In this document: positions 45,901-58,500 of the stretch, piece by piece
Layout of the letters: each line of letters opens with the position of its first letter
How positions within the stretch are numbered: the stretch's first letter is position 1
DNA from: Bugulina stolonifera
Lineage: Eukaryota > Bryozoa > Gymnolaemata > Cheilostomatida > Bugulidae
Assembly: GCA_935421135.1 (NCBI GenBank)
Contig: OW285187.1
Coordinates: 9,176,001-9,240,000 of the forward strand
Length of the DNA stretch: 64,000 bases
Direction: 5' to 3'
Made by a program: the position numbers and the translations under genes
The notes under the pieces: generated by a model
Databases searched by the model: none
Seen by the model: only the letters and a program-made list of their open reading frames with translations
Told to the model about the DNA's origin: nothing

Positions 45901-48485
45901 GAAGCAACAGTGTACTTCAAGTCAAAATTTCTGGTTGAAAATTGCTACAAAAATAAACCACTTAACGCATGAAAGTATGCAGTTGGTAAATATGGGGGTT
46001 GGGCTACACTAAAATATGTTACAGACAGCTAGCAAATAATATGAAGGTCAGCTACAGAGTGAGTACTAACTTAAGATGTCTGTTATTCATCAGTACGCCA
46101 CTGTAAGCTAGTGCCACGGGTACCGATCTCTGGTTGGTGAACTCCACGTACGCATTCCTCGACGGTAAGTTCTCATCACCAGCCATTCTCACAAACATCA
46201 CTTCTCCTGCTTGAGAGAAAAATTGCACAAGCTGCTCAGCATTCACCTGTGGCACAGAAATATTGCATTAATACCTTGAACCAGAGCTAAGTCTACAACT
46301 GAGTTTTGGTTAAAAACAGTTACAACTTACCATGTAACTATGTAAAAGCTACTCTAAGGAATATAAAGCAGTACAATCCAGCAATTATTAGCATACAGAT
46401 AGTACAATGCAATCAAAGAAAGTAATATGCGAATGCAGTATCACTGCGTCATTTCTTCGAAACAATATGAATGCGGGCGGGTAGATATAGTGAATGTGGG
46501 GCAGGATGAATATACGAGTAGTCTATCAATACAGTACATAGTAGTACAGTGTGATACTGGTTCTATCGGCTACCATTCAGTAGACAGTGGTAAGATCAGC
46601 TGCTACAGATACACAAAAGAAGAGGTGGCTTGTTTAGTGAGCAGTGTTAACTAACAAAAATAAATATTCACTGTATCAAGCACATACATGTAATAAACAG
46701 TACAGGCTAAAATTGTCGCATATATGTACATGTATATTTATTATGCAATTGAACCAGGTCATCAATAGACCATAGTTGAATGTAATACTGTGATGGGAAA
46801 TTTTCCCAAGTTTTTAAAACTTGAATGCATATATAGACTCTCAATCAAAGTGAAAAGTATTAATTCAAATAATCCCAACACTTACAGCAGGATCTAGATT
46901 GCTGACATAGATTGTTCGCCGAATTTCCTCAATTTTTGAAGGATCCGTTTTGGACGGTAGGCTAGGATACTGTGGGAGTCCGAGTTCAATTAACTTGGGA
47001 TCTATAGTGTGTACAGTCTGAGATGATCCTGAACCACATACCTACAATCATTAGTAATGAAATTAGGTAGATGAAAGTGATTATGCTGTACAAGCAAAAG
47101 TTTACTCTACTGACACACTAACCTATTAGAAATCTGATGACCAAACCAAACGAACTACAAGTAATGAACTAGACAATGCACTAACAGTGGTTGATTAGAC
47201 TAACCATGTTGACAACATTGGATGGCCATTCCATTGTAGGTGGTAGCATACCAGCCACTGTGTTCATTGGTGCAGCCACTCTCAGTGCTTTGGTCTCATC
47301 TGGTATATTTTCTAAAATAATTGTTCAAGAGTTAACAAGTAACATGATATTATAAGGTTTGTAACTGAGAACTGCAAGTCAACATTGTCCAGTATCTGCT
47401 AAAAAACTTTAGCAGTACGAGCATTAAACCCTCTAGAAAAATCGGCTCATATATGTATATATATATTAATATGCATATTTATATAGGCCTAATAGGTTAG
47501 TTTATTAGCAATCAGCATACCATCTGGGTAGGGTACAAGTATGAGTGCTCTATCCACCATCACTGTGTTGGTCAGATGTAAGGCAACTTCGACATGCTCT
47601 GAGGAATCATACCTAGCATATGCCACCTTTGTTTGATTTGCATCTCTACAATAGTTAGAAAACAATACAGTTGGCGGTAAATATCAGAATAGCGTCAACA
47701 CAAACAGCGATGAAAACAATTCAAATGAAACAAAACAGAATTTTCCGTCATACAGAGGTAGGATACAGTCTCTGGCACTACCTGTACATATTGAAGTGTA
47801 ATGTACTTGCTTGTGACGTTTGTGTATTCACTGTATTGCAGTACAGTCTAGTGTCGACTTCATGTGACTTAGGACTTAGTTAGCAACTAGTACCAATATT
47901 AGCTAAAATTCAACACAGTTGGCTGGAACTTTCTACACATTATATAATAATTTAATATAATGATTATCATTATTATTATATACTAATACTAATACTTATA
48001 GGCCTATTCATACAGCTACTCGGATATTGTTCTAGTACGGTCCGGATAGGAATTGAGTTGTGATTGGCAATGCTACTGCACTTTGCAGGTCTATGTGTAC
48101 ATCAATGCAACACCATTTCAAACTCATGAATGATCCTAATTTATTTCAATCCAAACCTGAGAAAAATGGTAACTTTAAGTTTATTTTCCAATTAAATTTC
48201 GAAATTTATTAATATGAATTTTAAAAACCCTACATAAAAGATGACTTCATTTTTCACGATCTGCTACATAAAAAAATTACTCAATTGCAGAATTGGTACT
48301 AGGAGAATTAGGCTGCTGCTGCGGCTGCCGCTGCTAGCTTAGACTCACCCATCAGCCTCCGGATATAGTTTTATATCCCGAACTCTGCCGATATATTCTA
48401 AAAAATGCTTTATTTGATCTTCTGTAATATTGGGGGAAATGTTTGTTACTTGCACAACTACGGGGTTTGGCTTCTCTTCAGCCAT
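42994..48485 (-). CDS. SREK1: SREK1 (SFRS12/SRrp86-type) splicing regulatory protein, complete
   Basis: SR-related nuclear protein that modulates splice-site choice. Exons from 5': 48485-48349, 47645-47521, 47311-47205, 47041-46886, 46246-46071, 45875-45739, 45617-45545, 45406-45356, 44981-44931, 44671-44543, 44305-44192, 43908-43775, 43265-42994. Phases agree; 553 aa. RRM1 (about 9-85): VVVQVTNISPNITEDQ..VALHLTNTVMVDRALILVP. The spacer ENIPDETKALRV matches human IPEESKALSLLAP. RRM2 (about 160-235): DPSKIEEIRRTIYVSNLDP..AGEVMFVRMAGDENLPSRNA. Then a conserved helix (EIDEAMKKFKDVEHLIHAAA), an RS/RE domain (280-463) and an acidic tail ending DTGDDSDA. The RRM pair, interdomain motif and order are specific to SREK1. 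The start MAEEKPNPVVVQVTN aligns with the family N-terminus. Confidence 0.95.
44192..45406 (-). other. SREK1 RS-domain cassette exons (exons 8-11)
   Basis: Four consecutive exons of 51, 51, 129 and 114 nt encode SR, RE and DR dipeptide runs. All are multiples of three and all are flanked by phase-2 introns. Any subset can be skipped or joined while preserving frame, so RS-domain length could be tuned by alternative splicing. Confidence 0.85.
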
Positions 48486-48570
48486 TACTCGAGTGGGCAA
48501 AAGAAACTCAAACGTAACAGCCAAATCCTACAGTTTTTCTCCACTACGAATTTTCATCATCAAAACGGTG

Positions 48571-48582
48571 CAATATGGCGGC
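48571..48582 (-). promoter_or_regulatory. YY1/Pho-like element upstream of SREK1
   Basis: In the gene direction this reads GCCGCCATATTG, a full match to the classical CCGCCATNTTG YY1 consensus, about 86-97 bp before the SREK1 ATG. YY1 sites commonly sit at or just downstream of the transcription start in animal TATA-less promoters. The role here is inferred. Confidence 0.55.
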
Positions 48583-48869
48583 AGCTCAACTCTGCGTGAT
48601 GTTTCCGTATAAGTACGCTATATTATCATATCATTATACATTATGAAAATAGAACACAGTATGTTTATTTTTTGTATTGGCCAATATTATCTGTATTGTG
48701 CAAAAGTAGTGCATTTTACTAATAAATGCTCAGCTGAATTGAAGATGCACTCTACCGAAACTACGCAATGTTTCATATAGGATTCCTCAGAAAACTCTAT
48801 AGTAATCACAGTGAGGACAACTCTAAATTTTGTAACTATCCAGGAAAACAATTATACAATGTATTTTAT

Positions 48870-49032
48870 AATTTATTTTTAGCAAATAATTTATTTTTTG
48901 AGCAGTCACAGACTTTTTCAAATCCATGAAAACACCAGTCCCTGACTGGGGTTTGAACCCGGGGCCTCTACGGCACCTAATCGCCTAGCACAATGAACAG
49001 AACATGCTACCCACTACACCAGCTCACAGGAA
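48870..49032 (-). mobile_element. tRNA-derived SINE-like element
   Basis: Read on the minus strand, 49032-48939 is a tRNA-like head. An A-box-like TGGTGTAGTGG and a B-box GGTTCAAACCC are both present. The ends TTCCTGT/TCAGGGA pair at six of seven positions, the D-stem GCTG/TAGC pairs, and a 7-nt T-loop has a mostly paired stem. The anticodon arm does not fold well, so it is not a good functional tRNA. Downstream is a short unrelated body ending in a CAAAAAATAAATT-type A-rich tail, the usual layout of a Pol III SINE. No target-site duplication was confirmed. Confidence 0.6.
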
Positions 49033-52000
49033 GCTTCACATGTGAACAGTAGACATGCTCTGAGCGAACTGCACATGAAGCACCCCTCTTATTATGGTCA
49101 CCTTGCGCCTTACAGAATGTTAGGGGGTTTGGCCATTTTCTATAATATCTATAATATATTTTTAGCTCAGCTAGGTTTGCAAATGTGATCAATATTAGCT
49201 TCATCTTATTCCTATCACTATTAGTGTGCTTGTGCAACAATCAATGCAGTTGTATAAAAAATAAGAAAAGAGATCTCAGTCATGTCTTCAGTTCTTAAAG
49301 TACAAGCCCTGCTTATTAGTATGGTAAACACATGGTCCTCAATTCCAGCATATGACATTTAGAGTGTAGTTAATTGGATACTTCCTGGCTCCTGCCTACA
49401 CTCAAATAGTCTAACTCGTACGTTGATGTGGATATGCAACAAACTGGGGCCCATTGACTATAGCAGTTTATTCGAATTATCCATATTATCTACATGCACA
49501 TTGTACCTATACTTATCCTGTGTGCTGTTATCTGAACTTAGCTATTGCCTTATAGTCCCTCGCACTCAGTCATTTATAACTACAGTAATTAATCGCAAGA
49601 CTTATATCGTTGGTCTTAGAACTTAAAACTTAGAACTACATGTACTTGAATATATCCCTTCATCTCTCTAACCGGTTTGACTACAAGTTATTCCTTTTAC
49701 CCAAAGTGTATACCGAGATATGTTTACTTCCAGCTGACTCTGCCTGCTATTGTCTTTTGATCTATGGAAAAACTACTTCACTAGGAGACATCATCATTCT
49801 GATACACATCTATACACATACCTGGAGTTCTACTATTATCAGCTTAGAACCTATACTTATTTATTACCTGTACTTCAGCAGCCGGATCTGAGAGTCGCTG
49901 GATTGGTAACTACATGGGAGACTACTGCCCACAGACCGGCGGTCTTTGATTCCTTAGCCGCTCCTATCTGGTGCAGGCTACTGACCCGATTGAGTGACAT
50001 GATAACAAATCTGCACTTGTAATTATTGAACCAGGGTTACACAGATGCGGTCTACCCCATTGTGATCGTAATTCTCAGTTATGGAAGGGCTACCCTCTAG
50101 GCCCTAACTCCACCACAATATTACTCATTCCTATAATTTGTCATTGCGTAGAACAGTGCAATATCCTTCTATCACTATCTGTGTCCTACTATGATGGTTT
50201 CATTACACTGGCATTGTCATAACATATTCTACAACACCAGTCACAACACATTATAATGTACATTAAAATATAGTAAAACGACTCCCTTGGAAGGAACAAT
50301 CACTATTTTACCTGCTGCAGCATGCAGCTATTGAGAGATAATTTAAAGCAGAAGTTATCACTTTATAGGCGTGAGAAGACAACTTCATCAGATTGTGATA
50401 AAAGTTGATAGATGACAACTCTACAAAGTATTAGAAAACATCGAATTTAGTTATATTCAGTCTGTTTTAGCTGTCTCAAAAGTTGAACAAATATATTAAT
50501 ATGATTTCGATGTTCTACGATGGAATTATTTAAGTTATGGGCTAATCTTTAGTCAAAGTGGTTATTGTACCACTTTGTCTTTAGTCAACGTGTGTCATTA
50601 TTTAACACCCGTACTTACCTTAGTTTGATTTGTTGGAACACAGCTAAATCTGGGAACATGTAAATATTATTTTTTTTATTATTACCCCACTCTGCAGTGC
50701 TCCACTTTGTTGCACGATCATCCATAATACAGTACTTCACTCCACTGTTCCTTATTACAAATTACTATATTATTTTATTAATTTCCGCAATATCGAATAT
50801 GTACAGGTTGGTGTTGTACTTGTGCATAGTAACCTACAGTTATATCAAGAATAGTGATAGTGCTTGTGCTTACACTCATTACACTCATTATTGTGCTATG
50901 TACAATGGTGAATGGCCTGATGATGACTCTCACTTTTATTTTGACTTGCACCTTTCTTGTTTCTTCTATTCAAAAATTGAACAATAATGGATGGGTGAGA
51001 CTGAAACTGTTTTCTAACTAATTAAAACTTAGAGGTAAACTAAATAATATGTAGGCCTGGGTTTAGAATAGTTATAGTACAATCTTAGGATAGTCAAATC
51101 TTGTGAAAAGTAAGAGAGGAAGATTATCATTATAAATGATATGTTACTCAATGATAAAATCTGATGTTGGTTGCAGATCAACTATTGAATCAAGTGTGTA
51201 ATTTCTTTGTCTATGTGGTGTGAGGTTGTTTGAAGCCAGTCTGAGATAGGCAACCAATTCAATGCCCATGTCCGCTAAACAGTAAAGAAAGTCTGATTCA
51301 GTAAGCATATTCAAGAATTCATAATTTTTGCAAAAATACTCTATTTAGACTAATTTAGTTATGCAAAAATGCAGTTGCATTATCCAGATATTGTGGAGAC
51401 ACGAGTGCTGCTTCAAAACACAGGTCATGTAATTTGCAAAGCAATACCTGACACAAACTTATTGGCAGTTACATACACAACAGTGTATACAAACCTCTCT
51501 TGTCTGCATCTTGTAATGTCTGCCACTCTTTTGAGCCATAATATACCTACGGTACTTTGGACCCTATCTGTTTCACAATATTGTAATGATCAGGTGGGTA
51601 TCACACATTCCACTGGTCATGAAGTGCACCAAGTCCTACTAGTAATGGGTTACAGAGTGTGGTATATGCTCGCAGTAACTGAATAAGTCTAATGGATGGT
51701 ATATCTATGCGTAGCTTATGATGTGCAAAAATTGACCGTGTATTTATAATAACAGACTAGTTGTTGCGTTGTAAGTATAGGGCTAACATCGCCATCTCGG
51801 GTCCAAACTGTTATTATTGTGTACTAGCTGTGCTAGGTGCTCCAAGTGGCAGAGCTATTTCCAAGTGTAAACCCGACCTAGAGACTTCCAACTAGTTAGA
51901 AGTTATAGGAGTAGTTACAAGTAGACAGATGTATTGAAAATTAAAAGTAGACTGAATAGTGCAAGAAAATGAGGCCATGTACATGTACTACAATTATAAT

Positions 52001-52538
52001 AGTGGTCTTTAAGGTCGGAATAGGAATAATGACGTCATACTTATAACAGTCAGTCTACTTAGACAAAGGAGCCAAGTAGTTAAAGAATAATTATTTATTT
52101 ATAATAAAACTAGACTAATGTGTGTCTTTATACAAGGGATACATGTAAGTCAGATGGGTAAGAAGTACAATTTACTCAAATGGTCATAATTATAGCGTTG
52201 CTTCCAGAGGTACATGTAAGTAAATGTATTGTTGATGATGGTATGCAAAGGTAATGTTTATTTTGAATGTCTGACCTAATGAAATTGCAAATTTAGTACA
52301 GCAACTGAAGCCAGACAAAGCAACTAGGTCTGTTGAACTGGGTAAATATAATGTAGCAGTTGACATACTTGCTAGTATAACATCACTATTTCCTCTAGCA
52401 ACCACCATTTGCCACTGCGCTTGCTCTAATTGTTTATCGACTTTACCTTACCCCACTTTATTCATGGTACCACATGTTAGTCTAGACTCTTATGTATGCA
52501 TTTTGTCTATGTAGTATGCAGTAAAGATTGATGATGAA
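49033..52538. other. Divergent intergenic region between SREK1 and AGL
   Basis: About 3.5 kb with no gene I can support. Open frames at 49423-50022 and 51369-51686 have no recognisable homology and no matching splice context. A stretch around 49885-49960 is GC-richer than its surroundings. AGL's 5' UTR probably begins here: a good acceptor (TCTATGTAG) ends at 52514, just before the AGL start. Confidence 0.65.
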
Positions 52539-55500
52539 ATGGAGCATCATAGCCATATTTTGGTTCTGACCGGAGGGGCAAAAGATGCCACTTCTATCCG
52601 TAGACTAAAAACAGGTATGCGGGAAAACGAATTATCTTGTCACATGACACATTTTTTGTGTCACAAGTTTTGCATAGATTTATCCCAGTTTGTCGAGAGT
52701 TAGCCGATTATTTACCGATTCTTACTTGCAGGAAATCTCTTTTACGTGCTATTATCATTTACTGATACAATCAGTTTTGTATCAATTCCAATGGTGAGGT
52801 GGGAGTGAAGAGAAATGTAATGTGTCAATGAGTCCAAACCATGTTTGCTGTGCAAATCCAGACTTCACTGAAATGTTATTTTCAAGATGAGAAGATTAGA
52901 GGTTGATCAACTGGATACCTGATGAAAGAATGATCTACACCTAAACCACTTTGTGTTGGACCTAAATGAGTTCTGTAGGTAATGTCTTTCTCTCCTCTAT
53001 AGGTTGGAAACTAAAGTTTGCTTGTGACCCAGTCTTGTCGTCTTCGAAAGTACGTCTATTTTGGAATCACTCAGAAGCAAAACTTCACCGAGGAAACTAT
53101 GACAGGCAGTATGAAGAGTTGAAATGGAGATCAAATGATGCACTTTTTGAGGGCTATGATGTTACATCTGAAGAGAAAACCATTCATTCTGCTGGTGTCT
53201 ATGAGTATTACTACACAATTAATGGAAGGTAATGGTAATATCCTCAATTGGACAGTACGTTGCTTCTTTGTGGCCAACATAGATTGACTATGTGTTCCTC
53301 AATGTTTAGAAATCCATCTCTCTAGCATGGGGCATATGTAACTGGTCATGCGACAATTCTGGACATGTGCCGATTATAAACATGTCTTTATGTTAATGTT
53401 ATCTAGTGCTTCCAAAGAAGACTGCGATGGCTTTGGCTATTTTATTGTGGATCCGGATTTAACTGTTGGCAAAGATGATACCTCTTTAAGCATGGATGCG
53501 ATACAGTTGCAAACTGTGTTACCAAAACTTCTCGGACCTTTCCCCCAGTGGAGGGAGCGGCTCTCAGTATCTCACAGAGCGGGTTACAATATGATTCACT
53601 TTGCGCCACTGCAGAGTCTTAATGAGGATTCACGATCTTCCTATTCTATTAAGGATCAATTGAAACTCAATCCTGCATTTTCCACCTCTGGTATGTTGGT
53701 GTATTATTACTGATGCTTTATGTCCAGAACATTCGTTTAAGTTGCCTAATACTTTATGTGAAAGTGAAGAACTAAAATGTCGATGGTGAATAAGTTGATG
53801 GCTATTTCAAAGCCCTTTTAAAGGAACATTCAGCTACTTTATTAAAATAGTTCTTTATTTATAAATGAATAATCTGTACAGTCATTAACCTACTAGCTAG
53901 AATATGACCTATTAATTAGGTAAGTATTATTATTTATTGCTTGTAGTCATAGTTGTATAGTTATTATGATAGATAATCAATGTAGATTAAACAATCATGT
54001 ACACCATCAGATAAACTTCACAGTTGAAGTAGCAGAAACTGTTACTCCTTTTATTTTAGCTTTGCAAGGTGAGTTTAGGCTGATCTGATGTTCACTTTTA
54101 CAGTCTTCCAGTGCACACACGCTGACATTGGTGGTTTAGTAAAGTTTATGAAAGAGGAATGGAATGTGCTATCAATCACAGATATGGTATACAATCACAC
54201 TGCATCTGACTCCGACTGGCTAACAGACCACCCTGAATCTTCATACAATCTACTGAATAGTCCACACCTTAAACCTGCTTATCTACTAGATAGGCTGGTC
54301 TGGTATACGTCCCTTAAAGTGGCTGCTAATAAATTGGCTGATGTAGGGATACCAGCCAGACTAATTAGCCAGGAACACTTGGAGGTGAGTTACTAATAAC
54401 TGTTGTATGTTATGAATAAAAATATTCTGTGTTACATGTACTTATCCTAACACTCATCATGCTTTGGCAAAATAAATGCATTACTTTGCAGCTTTTGAGA
54501 TTTTCTTCTTATGATGTTTCTTTCTTTTAAGCTGAAACTAAACTTTTTGTGGTTTTAGAATCTTCGAAATTACTTGAAGAAAGAAGTCGGTCAATTACGT
54601 CTGCACGAATTCTTCACAGTTGATGTAGCCGCAACTGTTGCTCCTTTTACTTCTGCGCTGCACGGTGAGTTTACGTTGATGTGTTTGGTAGTGGTTTTCC
54701 TAATTTTAGCTTGAAGTTGCAGCATGTAAATACTGTTATATATTTGTAGAGGCTGTTGGTGGAATTAATCTGTCCTTGACACCCCACCTATCCCAGTTTA
54801 ACATGAGTTCTACAGCTGAATTAGTAATCGAACAGGACCCTCAATATGAGAGACTCTGCTCCAGCATAGATGTCAAGGAGGCGTTGTTGTTTTACACTGA
54901 AGATCTTTTGTGAGTATGCACTCAGCCCTGCAGCTGATTTTAGGATTTGTCGGCTAAAATACCATATTATTTTATTCTTGTTTGTTTTTCGGTGAATATT
55001 TTGTAAACGTACTCTAGGGGCCTTTTGTATTCACCTACTATACTACAGTCTTTATATGGTAGTAATAAGTCATGGACTTTAGTATTCACAGTAGCAAGTA
55101 AATTGTACACTCTTATCAGCAATTTACGAATTTATTATTAGTGTATAAAATTAGCCAATTATTCTAGTTTCAACTCTAAGATTTCTCATTCATATATATT
55201 AATTAGAGCTTCTAACAGCCAGTAACGAATAAGGAAAAATGATACGTAATGAGGTATGGCGGTGAAAACTTCACCCATTACAAGGTTAATTTGTTCAATT
55301 TTAACCGGAAATTAAATTCTGCCCAAATTTTCAATATTTTGGTACTATGGAATTTCATTGTAATTTAGGTCGAGGTTTTTAAATCTTGGTTACTGTTACT
55401 AATCTCTAGATCTTCCTTATATAGGGAGATCGCTGTTAAACCTGGGGCTGTTGTTGTTGCTGCATTAGTTTCCAACTTTGAGCAACGTTTGATACAACTG

Positions 55501-58500
55501 AATGAAGAAAAGATGGCTGAAGTGCAGAGACATGTAGATGCAGCCATTAATAATATTATCCATGGGGCCAGGTATAGGTTTCTAGATGAGCATGGAGAAC
55601 GATACGAGCAAGTGTCCGCTCATCATCCTCTTGTTCATCCGTAAGTAGGCGTTGCTCGTGTCTATGTTAACTATAGGTACTGTACATATCTTATCTGTGG
55701 TCTGGACCTGGTGCTAATTTTTGCCTACTTTTTTCTTATTTTCTGTAGTGACCAATGTTTCATCTTGTTCATTTCATTGTCGGCGATGTTATTATTTAAA
55801 AATAAAGTCTGTGTTTGGCTGTTAGCTCCCAGTTGTAAACGTAGTTGATGCGCAGGGTTATTATTATATTGTATGTTTTTAGGTACTTTGTGAATAAAAA
55901 GCGAGGGTATATACCATTCAGCATGGCAGAAGACATCAGCAATATGGAGAGTCCAGAGTTTGCCAAATACATCATGGCTTGTAATGGCTGGGTGATGGGA
56001 GACGACCCTTTGAAGAACTTTGCACAAGCTGGTGAGTAAGATATCCTTCTTAGAACCAGATCAAACTCTGCATTTATAATTTCACTAAAGGTTTTCAATA
56101 GCAGTACATACTAGATGTGAATAATTAGAACACAGAGCCACAACAGATCAATGGTGTGAGTGTGACATTTCAGGTTCCAAGGTATACCTGAGGAGAGAGC
56201 TGATAGTCTGGGGTGATTGTGTGAAACTACGTTACGGTGAATCACCCGACGACAGTGCTTACCTGTGGCAGAGGATGGAAGAATATACTAAACAAACAGT
56301 AGAGATATTTCACGGCATCAGGCTAGATAACTGTCACAGCACTCCACTACACGTTGCAGAGGTTGGTAGTTAGTAACGAGACGAAATTCCTAAGCTGCAA
56401 TATTGGCTGATGCATTGTCCGTTGTTTACTGAGGTAGAAATTTTTCACACATTGGTCAATAATAATGATGAGAATTTGGAAAATTGACCAGTTACTGAGA
56501 GTTATCTGTCATCAATGCCCATGTGTTATGTATACACGATGCATAAGGGTAAAGCTGGCTCTTCTTATTGTTGTAGCACATGGTAAAGTATGCTCGTAGT
56601 ATAAGACCAAATCTATACGTTATGGCGGAGCTGTTCACATCCAATGAGAATACAGATAATATATTTGTCAACAGGCTGGGTTTGAACTCCCTGACTAGAG
56701 GTTTGTATTATATATCATTAGATATACATGTACATGTTATTTAGTAGCTGATTTATTCAGTAGGGAATTGACTAATCATGTGTCTTATATTTTTGCAACG
56801 TATTTCTGAGCAGCCATGAATTTTGTTTCTACGAACTGCTAAGGAAAGAGCCATTCATGAAAATGGACTGGTGCATGATATTCGTCTTCAGCCTATGGTC
56901 TCACTCTATGGTTGCTAGTTGCTATCACAGAATACTGTTGGTTTTGATATCAGTATTGGATAGCAGATGTTGTTAGGAGTATTACCATTGCATAATGGAA
57001 TTTTTAAATCACATTGGCTTACCATTTATAGACAGATAGTTACTCTAATGCTACTTGCAATTGGCTTACGCAGTTGGTCACAGAGGTCAAGCCGTAAACC
57101 CCTTTAGTTGTTGTAGAAAGCTGTTAGCAGTACCAGCATGATTCATGTTTATGTAGGATTTCATTTTCCCTTACAGACTGAAGTATACTTGTATATCATT
57201 TACATGTTGTATGGTTACACATCTACATGTACAGTAGTATACTGTGTGAACTAGTCTTATATGCATCAGTGTAAAACAGATTTGATGAATCCAACACATA
57301 AAATATTGGATTAAAGTAGATTTTTTAGAATAATATGCTATATCTAAACTCAACTATGTGCGTCTAGGATAACATTCCTTTATGTAACATACATGTGTAT
57401 GATGTAATACAGAGCCAGTGCAGGAAGGTATAGTCAAGTATGAGAATGCACATGTTAGATTGCATTAGGTTAATCAAGGTCATTGTCACTCCCTGACCCC
57501 CTCCCTACTGTATGTCTGCTGGATTAAATTAGTACCATGACCTGGATACCTGTATTTACACTGTCAAAATGTGTGATCTACACCTACAAAGGTGAGTAGT
57601 ATGTAGTTGCAGTAAGTTATAACATCTCTGTTATAGTATATCTGTACAAGTAGCTATGTGTATATTGCTGTGTGTAAATGGTTCCAGAGGCCCTAGTAGC
57701 CAATGGTTCCTCAGAGCTGGGTGCCATGGTTCACAGGTTTGGTGGGAGACCAGTTGGATCTTTTGTTCAGCCGACAGTACAGATACTGAATCCCACCGTA
57801 GCACATGCTCTGTTTATGGATGCCACTCATGATAATGAGTCCATCATTGCCAAGCGTGTGAGTACACTAGAGCTAGACATTCATGTATTTGGTACATGTA
57901 TGTACATGTGTGAGTTTTCTAAAGCTAGACATTGATGTACAGTACATTAGTACATGGTGACCTTCTACATCAACTTAGCACCCATCGTAAGTAGTAAAAC
58001 CAGGTTGAACCAGCTACATGCCTATACAGATATAAAATCAGTGTATTTCATGTAGTTTCCAAGCACCAATTCATCAACATGTCAAATAATATACTTGGTA
58101 TGTGAATTGTTTGCAAGGTACAGTATCTACTGTCAGAAATAAATCAGCACACAGTTTTCATGTAGTCATTCTTGCATAATGAGACTCAAAAGTTTATTTT
58201 AAAATTTTGCTGTTGAAAATATAAAATGGAATGAATAAATTGGCATGCCAGCAAAGTTGCATAGTGATGTGCATGTGTTAAGTGCGTGTTAGTATTCTAG
58301 TCTACTATTCACCCTGTTTATTGACATTCTGTAATTTACATCACCGTGTCAGTTTATCATGTGCAGGGGGAATGCTTCAGTAATATCCAAGCAGAGAAAG
58401 AAGATTATAACTTTTTATGTCTTCATAAATATGTTATAAACATGTACAGTGTTAATGTAGCATGTACATGTACAATGTTAATGTAATTATATATTATGTA

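Noticed and set aside
48939..49032. Functional tRNA gene
   Set aside because: A and B boxes, acceptor and T arms are fair, but the anticodon arm does not pair properly and an A-rich-tailed body follows. A SINE or tRNA pseudogene is more likely.
49423..50022. Cluster of plus-strand ORFs suggesting a transposase or reverse transcriptase remnant
   Set aside because: No catalytic motifs or family signatures could be seen in any frame.
51369..51686. Isolated 105-aa plus-strand ORF upstream of AGL
   Set aside because: No recognisable motif, no splice or promoter support, and composition like the surrounding intergenic DNA.
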